13,389 bases of DNA from an uncultured Kangiella sp. (GCA_946481205.1 CAMLNB010000089.1:1-13389), one strand, 5' to 3'; positions 1-7,060 are shown, counted from the stretch's first letter. The notes: generated from the letters alone by a model not told the origin. Translations and numbers: made by a program.

Positions 1-2
1 CG

Positions 3-614
3 CGCTTGCAGGTTGTCGTCATTGTGCTCGGTGGCATCAGTGTGGTGTTGCTTGTTTGGACCGTCTGGCGGCAGTGGCGCAACAGCAAAGCCTTGCGCAC
101 CATGGCGATGACCGACGAATTGACGGGCATGGCCAATCGCCGGCGTGTGCTGGCTGAGCTGGATGTGCTGCGGCAGTCGCACCGCATTAATGAACGACAA
201 GTGGCGGTGCTGATCGCCGATCTGGATCATTTCAAACGACTCAACGACACTTGGGGCCATCTGGCTGGCGACAAAGTCCTGAAGCGGGTAGCGGCAGCGT
301 TTCGCACCGTGGTGCGTGATCAGGATGTGCTGGGCCGGCTCGGTGGCGAAGAGTTCCTGCTGGTGTTGCCGAACACCGGCAAGGATGAAGCCCTGCAAGT
401 CGCCGAGCGCATTCGCGCCGCCGTGGCGGCAATCGAGCTCAACGATATTGAGCCGGGTTTGAAGCTGACCATCAGTCTCGGCGGCACGGATTGCCATGGT
501 GTCGATGAAGCAATCGGCCAGCTGTTGCGGCGCGCCGATGAAGCGTTGTACAGCGCCAAGGAGCAGGGGCGCAATCGCGTGGTCTGGCAAGGCAGCGTGC
601 CGGCAACGGCGTGA
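3..614 (+). CDS. Membrane-anchored GGDEF diguanylate cyclase, 3' part (5' end cut by window edge)
   Basis: Makes cyclic di-GMP from two GTP, the second messenger that promotes sessile life. The frame is open to the left edge, so the N-terminal sensor part is missing; a TTG at 6 is only the first possible start codon inside the window. Counting from that codon, residues 3-21 form a hydrophobic, probably last, transmembrane helix, followed by a short linker and a GGDEF domain beginning near M35-T36-D37. Visible hallmarks are the metal-binding Asp in ADLDHFK (D72), the active-site GGEEF at 113-117, and an RxxD inhibitory site (R104-D-Q-D107) exactly five residues before it, so product feedback inhibition is expected. 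The C-terminal RADEALYSAKEQGRNRV block is typical. The domain looks catalytically intact. What it senses cannot be told from this fragment. Confidence 0.93.
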   Translation, partial: RLQVVVIVLGGISVVLLVWTVWRQWRNSKALRTMAMTDELTGMANRRRVLAELDVLRQSHRINERQVAVLIADLDHFKRLNDTWGHLAGDKVLKRVAAAFRTVVRDQDVLGRLGGEEFLLVLPNTGKDEALQVAERIRAAVAAIELNDIEPGLKLTISLGGTDCHGVDEAIGQLLRRADEALYSAKEQGRNRVVWQGSVPATA

Positions 615-660
615 TCGATTCGTCGGCTACCGATTTCACCTGATTCCTTGCATCTTGGTT

Positions 661-690
661 CGTCATATCATGGCCCGTCATTTCATGACC
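661..690. repeat. Two-copy imperfect 15-bp tandem repeat upstream of purU
   Basis: CGTCATATCATGGCC (661-675) is followed directly by CGTCATTTCATGACC (676-690), matching at 13 of 15 positions, with a partial CGTCGG after it. It lies in the gap between the diguanylate cyclase gene and purU, 59 bases before the purU start. It may be a chance slippage product or a pair of regulator half-sites; nothing decides between these. Confidence 0.45.
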
Positions 691-748
691 CGTCGGGCAG
701 CCAGTAATCTGCCGCACAGGGAATCACAGAAAGGGAGCAGGGACGGGC

Positions 749-1588
749 ATGGCTGTACATATTTTGCTGGTGGATTGTCCGGATCAGCGTGGCTTGGTGC
801 ATGCGATCACCGGCGTGCTGTTACGGCATGGCTGCAATGTGCTCAGCAACCACGAGTTTGTCGATCACGATCAGGCGCGTTTTTTCATGCGCACCGAGTT
901 CTCCGGTGAAGCCATTTCGGCCGAGCGGGTGACCGCCGAACTGCTGGCGGCCTTGCCGGCCGGTGCCGACGTGCGGCTGACCGACAACCGCAAACCCCGC
1001 ATCGTCGTGCTCGCCACCAAGGAGCATCATTGCCTCGGCGAACTGCTGCTACGTCATGCTTTCGGCGAGCTGGGTGGGGAGATTGCTGCGGTCATCAGCA
1101 ATTACGACAGCTTGCAGCCGCTGGTAGAAAAGTTCGATTTGCCGTATCACCACCTCAGCCATGAGGGGTTGAGCCGTGAGCAGCATGAAGCACAGCTGTT
1201 TGAACAGATTGCGCGCTACCAGCCGGACTATATCGTGCTCGCCAAATACATGCGGGTGCTGACGCCAGCCGCGGTCGCGCGTTATCCCTATCGGCTGATC
1301 AATATCCATCATTCTTTCTTGCCGGCGTTTGTCGGTGCCAGCCCGTATCGGCAGGCCTGGGCACGCGGTGTCAAGATCATTGGCGCGACCGCGCATTTCG
1401 TCACCAATGATCTGGACGAGGGCCCGATCATCGCGCAAAACGTGATCCCGGTTGACCACAGCCACAACCCGGAAGACATGGCGCAGGCCGGACGTGACGT
1501 TGAAAAGATTGTGCTGGCCAAGGCACTGAAGCTGGTGTTTGAAGCGCGGGTGCTGCTGAATGGCAATCGGACGATCATTTTCGAGTAG
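749..1588 (+). CDS. purU: Formyltetrahydrofolate deformylase PurU
   Basis: Hydrolyses 10-formyl-tetrahydrofolate to formate and tetrahydrofolate, balancing the one-carbon pool and supplying formate for PurT-dependent purine synthesis. The 279-residue length is normal. An N-terminal ACT domain (about 3-80, beginning HILLVDCPDQRGLVHAIT) is followed by a formyltransferase-fold catalytic domain (about 84-279). The catalytic Asn-His-Asp set is visible: N185 and H187 in NIHHSFLPAF, and D223 in HFVTNDLDEGPI. In E. coli, the ACT domain mediates activation by methionine and inhibition by glycine; the same is inferred here. The ATG at 749 is preceded by GGGAG (733-737) and AGGGA (739-743). It is separated by 134 bases from the upstream gene, so it probably has its own promoter, but I could not identify one. 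The cytoplasmic assignment follows from the absence of a signal peptide. Confidence 0.96.
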   Translation: MAVHILLVDCPDQRGLVHAITGVLLRHGCNVLSNHEFVDHDQARFFMRTEFSGEAISAERVTAELLAALPAGADVRLTDNRKPRIVVLATKEHHCLGELLLRHAFGELGGEIAAVISNYDSLQPLVEKFDLPYHHLSHEGLSREQHEAQLFEQIARYQPDYIVLAKYMRVLTPAAVARYPYRLINIHHSFLPAFVGASPYRQAWARGVKIIGATAHFVTNDLDEGPIIAQNVIPVDHSHNPEDMAQAGRDVEKIVLAKALKLVFEARVLLNGNRTIIFE

Positions 1589-1655
1589 CCGCTGGTTGTT
1601 GGCCACTGCGTCCGCGTAAAATCCGCTCGCCAACAAGCGGGAAAGGACGTAGGGA

Positions 1656-2678
1656 ATGCGAGCAGTGATGCTGGTGTTGCTGGCAATCGCCGGCAGTGCG
1701 ATGGTCCAGGCGCACAATATCAATCCGGTCGAGCGGCCCGATGTCAGCCGCTGGCCCACCCGTTATCTCGCCGCAAAAATCTCCGAGCCCGTGCATGAAA
1801 CCATGACGATGCTGGCCTACGACTGTCACGCCAGACCGCATGAATGCACCGGTAGTCCCGAACAGTTTGATCGCATCCGTGACGGCAAGCGGTTGGCCTT
1901 TCTGGTCACCGGCGTCGAGTGGAATGATGATCCATCGCTGATGCTGCTTGGTGATATGGCCGATATCGTCAAATGGCGCAAATGGATGCTCGATGCCGAA
2001 GACAAGGCCAAATGTCGCGGCCGCTATGCCCCGGCGCCGTGCGCAGGCGTGGCGGTATCCGATGATTTGCTGTATCGCAGTCACTACGGCGATCTGCAAT
2101 TTCTGCACGCCATGGCCAGCAGCGATACCGAACCTGCCGATGAAACCCGGCGCAAAATGTTGGTCTGGGCCAAGTTCAGCTATGAAGTCGGTGTCGGCAA
2201 AATCGATCCGACCACAACGCTCGATAAACTGCCGGAGGTCGATGCCTTGATTCAGCGACCGGGCTGGAACGTGCACTATCTGTTTGCCCGCAACGCCAAC
2301 AGCAAAGCCAGCATCCGCAAAATTGCCATCGGCTCCTTGCTGCACTTGATTCAGGACTCGTATTCCGATGCGCACACGGCCCGGGTTAATGGCTGCGAGG
2401 CGTTGTCGCATGACAAAGGTCCCATTCTCAGTTTCCGTTTGTACACGTTGCAGAATCCGGAGGAGCACAAGGAGGCCGATGTTCGGCCGACCTGGCTCGA
2501 CAAAGGGGATCTGTCCGATCGCAATCCGGTCTGGGCGTCAGCCCGTTTGCTCAATCACTGGATTGATCGCGACGATTGGGATGTTGTCGTCCAGCCGTTC
2601 CTGCTCAACGAAATCCTGCCGCTGCACAATCCAATCGCCATCGCCGATGCCGGCGACATCGAATGCTTTGCCGGCTGA
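1656..2678 (+). CDS. Exported protein with phospholipase C / S1-P1 nuclease-like metal-ligand pattern (uncharacterised)
   Basis: I recognise no named family, but the 340-residue product has features of an exported metal hydrolase. Residues 1-19 form a signal peptide ending VQA, which would leave His20 at the mature N-terminus. Six cysteines (57, 64, 120, 129, 247, 337) suit three disulfides in the periplasm or outside. The block SLLHLIQDSYSDAH places H230, D234 and H240 at spacings of 4 and 6, the same as zinc ligands His118-Asp122-His128 of Bacillus cereus phospholipase C. Other candidate ligands are H47 (HETM), D91/D92 (EWNDDP), H143 (SHYGD) and H271-xxx-D275. By analogy it could cleave phospholipids or nucleic acids; this is inference. 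AAAGGA (1642-1647) lies eight bases before the ATG. It starts 67 bases after purU, in the same direction, so cotranscription is possible. Confidence 0.8.
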   Translation: MRAVMLVLLAIAGSAMVQAHNINPVERPDVSRWPTRYLAAKISEPVHETMTMLAYDCHARPHECTGSPEQFDRIRDGKRLAFLVTGVEWNDDPSLMLLGDMADIVKWRKWMLDAEDKAKCRGRYAPAPCAGVAVSDDLLYRSHYGDLQFLHAMASSDTEPADETRRKMLVWAKFSYEVGVGKIDPTTTLDKLPEVDALIQRPGWNVHYLFARNANSKASIRKIAIGSLLHLIQDSYSDAHTARVNGCEALSHDKGPILSFRLYTLQNPEEHKEADVRPTWLDKGDLSDRNPVWASARLLNHWIDRDDWDVVVQPFLLNEILPLHNPIAIADAGDIECFAG

Positions 2679-2743
2679 GCTGGTGAAACGGACTGTTTCC
2701 TTGGTCGTACCGCCACTCGCGAGCAGGATTTTTTTCTCGGGCG

Positions 2744-2785
2744 TATGATGCCGGCTCCCCCGGGTGAGCCGTGTGGCTCACGCCC
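2744..2785 (+). promoter_or_regulatory. Candidate -10 element and leader hairpin of the DUF1993 gene
   Basis: TATGAT at 2744-2749 matches the sigma-70 -10 consensus at five of six positions; no good -35 is found 16-18 bases upstream. Downstream, GTGAGCC (2764-2770) and GGCTCAC (2775-2781) form a perfect 7-bp stem with a GTGT loop, which can be lengthened through a one-base bulge. The hairpin ends about nine bases before the AGGAG ribosome-binding site (2794-2798), so it would sit in the 5' leader. It lacks a T-tract, so it is not a convincing terminator for the upstream gene. Confidence 0.35.
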
Positions 2786-2805
2786 TTCTTCACAGGAGCT
2801 TCACC

Positions 2806-3312
2806 ATGTCCCTGTCCATGTACCAAGCCTCGGTGCCGGTACTGACCCGTGCCCTGACCAATCTGATTGCTGTGCTGGAAAAAGGCGCGGCCTATGCCGA
2901 AGCCAAGAAGATTGATCCGTCGGTCCTGCTGAATTACCGCTTGGCGGCCGATATGTTCCCGCTGACCCGTCAGGTGCAAATTGCCACCGACATGAGCAAA
3001 GGCTGTGTGGCCCGGCTCGCCGGTGTCGAGATCCCGAAGTATGACGACACCGAAGCCAGCTTCCCGGAGCTGATTGCCCGGCTGCGCAAGACCATTGATT
3101 TCATCAACAGCTTCAGCGCTGCCCAGATCGATGGCAGCGAAGACAAGACCGTTACCCTGCAGCGCAAAGACGGTGACGTGACTTACAAGGGCCAGCCGTA
3201 TTTGCTGTTCTACGTGCAGCCACACGTTTACTTTCACTGCACGACGGCGTACGCGATTCTGCGCCACATCGGCGTGGACATTGGCAAGAAAGACTTTATC
3301 GGCCAGCTGTAA
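2806..3312 (+). CDS. DUF1993 family protein (DinB-like helical fold)
   Basis: A 168-residue cytoplasmic protein of the DUF1993 family, recognised by the N-terminal MYQASVPVLTRALTNLIAVL, the central RLAADMFPLTRQVQIATD and the C-terminal YVQPHVYFHCTTAYAILRH blocks. The family is predicted to be a four-helix bundle related to DinB/YfiT proteins; its biochemical role is unknown. The length is that of a complete family member. An earlier in-frame GTG at 2764 would add 14 residues, but the ATG at 2806 is preferred: it has AGGAG (2794-2798) seven bases upstream, and the family begins at this Met. The gene stands alone. The upstream gene ends 127 bases before it, a candidate -10 lies between, and aroF converges from the right. 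Confidence 0.9.
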   Translation: MSLSMYQASVPVLTRALTNLIAVLEKGAAYAEAKKIDPSVLLNYRLAADMFPLTRQVQIATDMSKGCVARLAGVEIPKYDDTEASFPELIARLRKTIDFINSFSAAQIDGSEDKTVTLQRKDGDVTYKGQPYLLFYVQPHVYFHCTTAYAILRHIGVDIGKKDFIGQL

Positions 3313-3328
3313 ACAGAACCTGAGCGAA

Positions 3329-3356
3329 CACAGGAGCGGGCTTGCCCGCTCCTGTG
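3329..3356. terminator. Perfect 12-bp hairpin between convergent DUF1993 and aroF genes
   Basis: CACAGGAGCGGG (3329-3340) and CCCGCTCCTGTG (3345-3356) are perfectly complementary around a CTTG loop. It lies 16 bases after the DUF1993 stop and 52 bases beyond the aroF stop, the position expected of a bidirectional terminator. There is no T-tract on either side, so intrinsic termination is uncertain. The core with GGAGCGGGCTTGCCCGCTCC resembles the palindromic REP-type elements common between genes in Pseudomonas and relatives. Confidence 0.55.
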
Positions 3357-3408
3357 CCATGAGTCAGTTCAAACGCAGTATTTGCTTCGGCAGAAACACT
3401 GATGATAC

Positions 3409-4500
3409 TCAGCCAGCCACGGCACCAATTCGCTCACGCCGGCGCTTTTCGATAATCGGCGCCAACACTTCTCTGGCATTGTGCAACATCGTTTCGGTGG
3501 TGGCCCAGTCAACACAGGCGTCAGTCACCGAGCAGCCGTAGCGCAGCTGGCTCAGATCTTTCGGAATCGGTTGATTGCCGGCTTCGATGAAGCTTTCGAT
3601 CATCATGCCGACAATTGACGTATTGCCATCACGAATTTGATTGACGACATTGCCGAGCACCAATGGTTGCAGTTCCGGTTTCTTGCCGGAGTTGGCGTGC
3701 GAGCAATCAATGACGATATTCGGCGCCAGCTTGGCTTTCAGCAATGCTTGCTCGGTCAGTGATACCGAGACGTTGTCGTAGTTCGGCCGGTCACCGCCGC
3801 GCAGCACAACATGGCCATAGGCATTGCCACGGGTGCGGATGATCGCCGCTTCGCCGTTTTCATTGATACCGAGAAAGCTGTGCGGATGCGAGGCCGAGAT
3901 GATGCCGTTGACGGCGGCATCGAGCGAGCCATCGGTGCCGTTCTTGAAACCGACCGGAGTCGACAAACCGGAAGCCATTTCACGGTGCGTTTGCGACTCC
4001 GAGGTCCGTGCGCCAATCGCGGTCCAGCTGATCAAGTCGCCGTAGTACTGCGGTGAAATCGGATCGAGCGCTTCCGTTGCCGCTGGCAAACCCAGCGCTG
4101 CCACGTCGGCCAGGAATTTGCGGCCAAGCTGCATGCCTTGCTCGATGTGAAAGGAATCATCCATGTGCGGGTCGTTGATGAAGCCTTTCCAGCCGGTAGT
4201 CGTGCGCGGCTTTTCGAAATACACCCGCATGACGACATAGAGCGTGTCGCTGACGGCATCGGCCAGGGTTTTCAGTCGCTGCGCGTAATCCAAACCGGCG
4301 ACCGGATCGTGAATCGAGCACGGGCCAACCACAATCAGCGGCCGCGGATCCTGGCGGTCGAGAATACGGGTGAGGGTTTGCCGACCTTGCACCACGGTGG
4401 CGGCGCTTTTTTCGGTCAACGGCACCCGCTCTTTGATCTCGAGCGGTGAGGGCATGTGGTCCAGCCCGACCACATTGAGGTTTTCGGTACGGCGAATCAT
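3409..4500 (-). CDS. aroF: 3-deoxy-7-phosphoheptulonate (DAHP) synthase, class I AroF/G/H type
   Basis: Catalyses the first step of the shikimate pathway, condensing phosphoenolpyruvate and erythrose 4-phosphate to DAHP in the cytoplasm. The 363-residue product is full length. Metal ligands of the family are present: C61 (GPCSIHD), H268 (DCSHANSGK), E302 (IESFIEAGNQ) and D326 (SVTDAC). Substrate-binding blocks are RVYFEKPRTTTGWKG (92-106), GARTSESQTHR (163-173), FKNGTDG (185-191) and GGDRPNYD (235-242). Details such as GSLxxAxN, the GIN segment and VIDCSH rather than DFSH resemble E. coli AroF (tyrosine-sensitive) more than AroG or AroH, but the isoenzyme is not certain. AGGAG (4511-4515) precedes the ATG by ten bases and is itself one arm of a hairpin. 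The Sel1 lipoprotein gene lies 114 bases upstream in the same direction. Confidence 0.96.
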   Translation of the reverse strand: MIRRTENLNVVGLDHMPSPLEIKERVPLTEKSAATVVQGRQTLTRILDRQDPRPLIVVGPCSIHDPVAGLDYAQRLKTLADAVSDTLYVVMRVYFEKPRTTTGWKGFINDPHMDDSFHIEQGMQLGRKFLADVAALGLPAATEALDPISPQYYGDLISWTAIGARTSESQTHREMASGLSTPVGFKNGTDGSLDAAVNGIISASHPHSFLGINENGEAAIIRTRGNAYGHVVLRGGDRPNYDNVSVSLTEQALLKAKLAPNIVIDCSHANSGKKPELQPLVLGNVVNQIRDGNTSIVGMMIESFIEAGNQPIPKDLSQLRYGCSVTDACVDWATTETMLHNAREVLAPIIEKRRRERIGAVAG

Positions 4501-4510
4501 GGTGACGGTG

Positions 4511-4530
4511 CTCCTGCGATTAGGCAGGAG
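4511..4530 (-). promoter_or_regulatory. Hairpin that includes the aroF Shine-Dalgarno site
   Basis: In the aroF transcript the order is CTCCTGC, six-base loop CTAATC, GCAGGAG, then ten bases and the AUG. The two 7-base arms are perfectly complementary, and the 3' arm contains AGGAG, the only good ribosome-binding site. If formed, the stem would hide it from the ribosome. This could lower translation or make it depend on coupling, an RNA chaperone or temperature. The stem is short, so the effect may be modest. Confidence 0.5.
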
Positions 4531-4584
4531 TGTCGCGCGCGAACGGCGGCTTGGCTAACTGCGATTGGTTATGTAGCGGCGCGG

Positions 4585-4609
4585 TGCCAGCCGGTCCCGG
4601 CAGGTGGCA
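4585..4609 (-). other. Interrupted hairpin between the Sel1 lipoprotein gene and aroF
   Basis: TGCCA-GCCGG (4585-4594) pairs with CCGGC (4597-4601) and, beyond a three-base AGG bulge, TGGCA (4605-4609), leaving a two-base TC centre. It lies six bases past the lipoprotein stop on the minus strand. No T-run follows, so it could be a weak terminator or only a stable 3' end that divides the lipoprotein message from aroF. Confidence 0.3.
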
Positions 4610-4614
4610 GGACA

Positions 4615-5550
4615 TCAGCCGCCGCTGTGCAGTGCCCAGCCAAACCGGTGCTCCAGTTCCCAGCTGCGTTTCTGGGCGGCGGCGGCCGTTTTCAGCTGTT
4701 CTGCCAGCTTGCTGGCGGCCTGCTGTTGGGTCGGCGACAGGTTGCGGAAGGCCCGTTGCTGCAAGCGATCCAGCTCGGTCTTGCGGGCGGCGCTCATGTT
4801 GTTGCTGCCGAGTACCAGAGCTGCCATGGCGTAGGCATAGGCGCGGCCGTAATCGCGCGGTTTGCCGAGTCCTTCGGCGTAGGCCGCGGCCAGAATCGCG
4901 TGGGCACCGGCATCACCAGCCTCGGCGGCTTGCTCGGCAAATCTGGCGCCCTTGTCGAAGTCCTTCTTGCCCAGCGCACCGGAGACATTGGCTGAGGCCA
5001 ACAGCCGTTGAGCGCTGGCGGCGTCGTAGCCCAGCAACTTTTCGCTGCAGGCCAAGAAGTCGGTGGCGTAATCGGTTTCCTGATCTTTGAGGGCGAGATA
5101 CAGCAGGGCCTCGCACAGCCGCGGCAGACCGGCTTCGGGGTGCTGGTCGGCAACCTGATGTAGCGTCTGCAGTCGCAGCGCCAGCTGGTTGCCATCGGCG
5201 GCGGTCGATTGCAGTGCGGCGAGCGCGGCTTGACCCTGCGGCAATCCGCGGCTGGCCGCGGACATGTACAAATTCAGCGCACGATCCAGATCGGCTTTGA
5301 CGCCATCGCCACGCTCATACATCTGCGCCAGAAAATAGCTGGCAACCGGATCATTGCGGGTGCTGCGCAGTTGCAGGATATCGCGTGCGGCCGCGTAATC
5401 GCCGTCGGCATAACGTTGGACTCCATCCGGCGTGGTCGGGCCGTTGCAGCCAGCCAGCCACGGCAGCGCGATCAGCAGCACAACCAGCCGGCTGAACTTT
5501 CCCATACGCTGCCCCGTACGCTGTGGCAGTGATGCGGCGGCTGACGTCAT
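4615..5550 (-). CDS. Sel1/TPR-like repeat lipoprotein
   Basis: A 311-residue predicted lipoprotein. After a charged n-region (RMGKFSR) comes a hydrophobic core and the lipobox LAGC with Cys35, so it should be processed by signal peptidase II and lipid-anchored; residue +2 is Asn, not the inner-membrane-retention Asp. A TPR-like helix pair (GVQRYADGDYAAARDIL) precedes a clear Sel1 repeat at about 71-107 (ASYFLAQMYERGDGVKADLD onwards) and a second Sel1-like unit at about 212-247 (AHAILAAAYAEGLGKPRDYG onwards). Such helical repeats usually mediate protein-protein contact; no catalytic site is visible. The ATG at 5550 has GGGAG seven bases upstream and is preferred over the internal ATG at 5505, which starts at MGKFSR with only a weak GGGG upstream. 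The longer frame up to 5778 is low-complexity and would run through the hairpin at 5645. The partner is unknown. Confidence 0.85.
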   Translation of the reverse strand: MTSAAASLPQRTGQRMGKFSRLVVLLIALPWLAGCNGPTTPDGVQRYADGDYAAARDILQLRSTRNDPVASYFLAQMYERGDGVKADLDRALNLYMSAASRGLPQGQAALAALQSTAADGNQLALRLQTLHQVADQHPEAGLPRLCEALLYLALKDQETDYATDFLACSEKLLGYDAASAQRLLASANVSGALGKKDFDKGARFAEQAAEAGDAGAHAILAAAYAEGLGKPRDYGRAYAYAMAALVLGSNNMSAARKTELDRLQQRAFRNLSPTQQQAASKLAEQLKTAAAAQKRSWELEHRFGWALHSGG

Positions 5551-5644
5551 TGTGCAACTCCCGTAGAGGCTGAGCCCGGACCGTGACAGTGTAGCCAAAA
5601 GTGGTCGAGGTGTTGCAGCGTTGACGGGAATGCCGTGCAGGAGC

Positions 5645-5687
5645 GCACTACACGCGGCGGAGCAGGGCGCTCCGCCGCGTGTAGTGC
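5645..5687. terminator. Perfect 19-bp hairpin just after the calpain-like gene
   Basis: The arms 5645-5663 and 5669-5687 are exact reverse complements (left arm begins GCACTACACGCGG), around the five-base loop AGGGC. It starts only five bases beyond the stop codon of the peptidase gene on the minus strand and lies 95 bases before the Sel1 lipoprotein start. The strength and position fit transcript termination or 3'-end protection, but no T-tract follows on the minus strand, so a Rho-independent mechanism is unproven. A REP-type repeat is the alternative. Confidence 0.6.
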
Positions 5688-5692
5688 ATGTG

Positions 5693-7060
5693 TTACTTGA
5701 CGACGCCGATACCGGCAAAATATTGCTGGAAGGCGCTGGCTTCGATGGCGAAGGTGCCGTCCGGATTGGCCAATTCAATCGGTCGCCACCAGCTGATGTC
5801 GTACATCCAGACGGTGCTGTTCAGTGTGCTGACCGTGGCTTCGGTTTGGCCCCAAGGATTGCGCAGCACAATGTATTTCTTGCCGCAGTGATAATCCCAG
5901 CCGAGCACGGTGTAGCAGTGTGAACCGACGATGTTGGCATCGGAATAACTGAGTCCATCCGGCGCGGTGCCATAGGTCCAGCATGTCATCGGGTTGAACG
6001 TGCGCCGGCTCAAGCTGTTGGCGCGCACCAGATTCCACAATTGATCGCCAGTCAAGCCGCTGTTGCCATGGTAATGGCGTTGTCCGCCGGTGAGCTGTGC
6101 GGTGGCCAATACGCAATCGCCCCAGCCGGTGGCAAGAATATCCGGGTGATCGGTGTTGGTGCCGGTGACAAACTTGGCGAACGCTTTTTCCATGATCGCC
6201 GGCCAGGTTTCGCCGGATTCGCTGGAGCGGCAATAGAGGAAATTGCCGGTATTGCTGTTGACCGGCACGGTGTCAGTGACTTCCAGTTCTTTGTCGATCT
6301 GACCATTGCTGTCCGGTTTGTAGAATTTCACCAGATTGGTAAAGCTCTGCTGGTTCTGGCCGATGGCACGCGTCAGGTGAGCGATACGATACGGCGACGC
6401 CCAGGCCACCGCCGACAGTGCCGCGATGTAATAGCAATTGGCAACCGCGCCCTGTACCGGATCGAAGAACTCCGCGGCTTCGTTGAAGAACGTGCCTTTG
6501 TCGACCCAGCTGCCATTCGGTGGTGTCCAGTCCTGATTGGCGTTGCCTTGTTGCTCCGGATCAAAGGCGACGGTTTGCACCAGAGCTTTCGGGAAAACCC
6601 GCGCCAGTTGCTGCAGCCGATCCTTGTACGGAATCTTCAGCGTCAACTCGACTTGGAAGGGGTTGCACAGCCGGATATGGTGCACCGCGAGTTTGGCGAC
6701 ATCGCTGACTTCAAAGCGACGACCCAGATCGCCAAGCACTTTGACATCGGTCATCAGATGTTCAATCGGTGTTTCCAGATCGCTGGTATCAAGTTTGACG
6801 GTGACGTCAAGCAGCGGTGAACGGAACCGCTCCAACTGCTTGTTCTTGTTCAGACGCAGGCCCATGTACAACGGGCTGTCGTATTTCGGGTCGAACAGTT
6901 CTTCGTATGGCGTTGCCAGAATATCTTCCAGCAATCTCGGCGCATCCACTTCATGCCAGGCGATACGGCGACCGGCTACGGTTTCGGCGAGCGCATACGG
7001 ATTGATGACGCCGTTTTTCTGCGCCGCTTCAGGGGTACTTTTCAATGTGGTTACGTCCAT
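5693..7060 (-). CDS. Calpain-type (family C2) cysteine peptidase
   Basis: The 455-residue product carries a bacterial calpain-like catalytic core. FFDPVQGAVANCYYIAALSAVA matches the calpain QGxLGDCWFLAAL block and supplies oxyanion Gln203 and nucleophile Cys209. WPAIMEKAFAKF (286-297) matches the WxxLLEKAYAK segment. GSHCYTVLGW supplies His381, and VLRNPWGQTE supplies Asn401, so the Cys-His-Asn triad is intact. The core runs from about 185 to 445. The first ~185 residues match no domain I know. There is no signal peptide, and no EF-hand or C2-like domain follows, so classical calcium control is not evident. The substrate is unknown; regulated protein processing is the family role. GGAG lies eight bases before the ATG. 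It is separated from the Sel1 gene by a strong hairpin and seems to have its own promoter near 7336-7364. Confidence 0.87.
   Translation of the reverse strand: MDVTTLKSTPEAAQKNGVINPYALAETVAGRRIAWHEVDAPRLLEDILATPYEELFDPKYDSPLYMGLRLNKNKQLERFRSPLLDVTVKLDTSDLETPIEHLMTDVKVLGDLGRRFEVSDVAKLAVHHIRLCNPFQVELTLKIPYKDRLQQLARVFPKALVQTVAFDPEQQGNANQDWTPPNGSWVDKGTFFNEAAEFFDPVQGAVANCYYIAALSAVAWASPYRIAHLTRAIGQNQQSFTNLVKFYKPDSNGQIDKELEVTDTVPVNSNTGNFLYCRSSESGETWPAIMEKAFAKFVTGTNTDHPDILATGWGDCVLATAQLTGGQRHYHGNSGLTGDQLWNLVRANSLSRRTFNPMTCWTYGTAPDGLSYSDANIVGSHCYTVLGWDYHCGKKYIVLRNPWGQTEATVSTLNSTVWMYDISWWRPIELANPDGTFAIEASAFQQYFAGIGVVK

Noticed and set aside
1575..2468. 297-residue minus-strand open frame opposite the PLC-like gene
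   Set aside because: The opposite strand has a signal peptide, a good ribosome-binding site and a metal-ligand pattern; this frame has none of these.
5551..5778. Longer N-terminus for the Sel1 lipoprotein (start at 5778)
   Set aside because: It would read through the 19-bp hairpin and put the lipobox more than 100 residues in; ATG 5550 has a good GGGAG and gives a normal lipoprotein signal.
6041..6820. 259-residue plus-strand open frame inside the calpain-like gene
   Set aside because: Antisense to a peptidase with an intact catalytic triad; no family resemblance.
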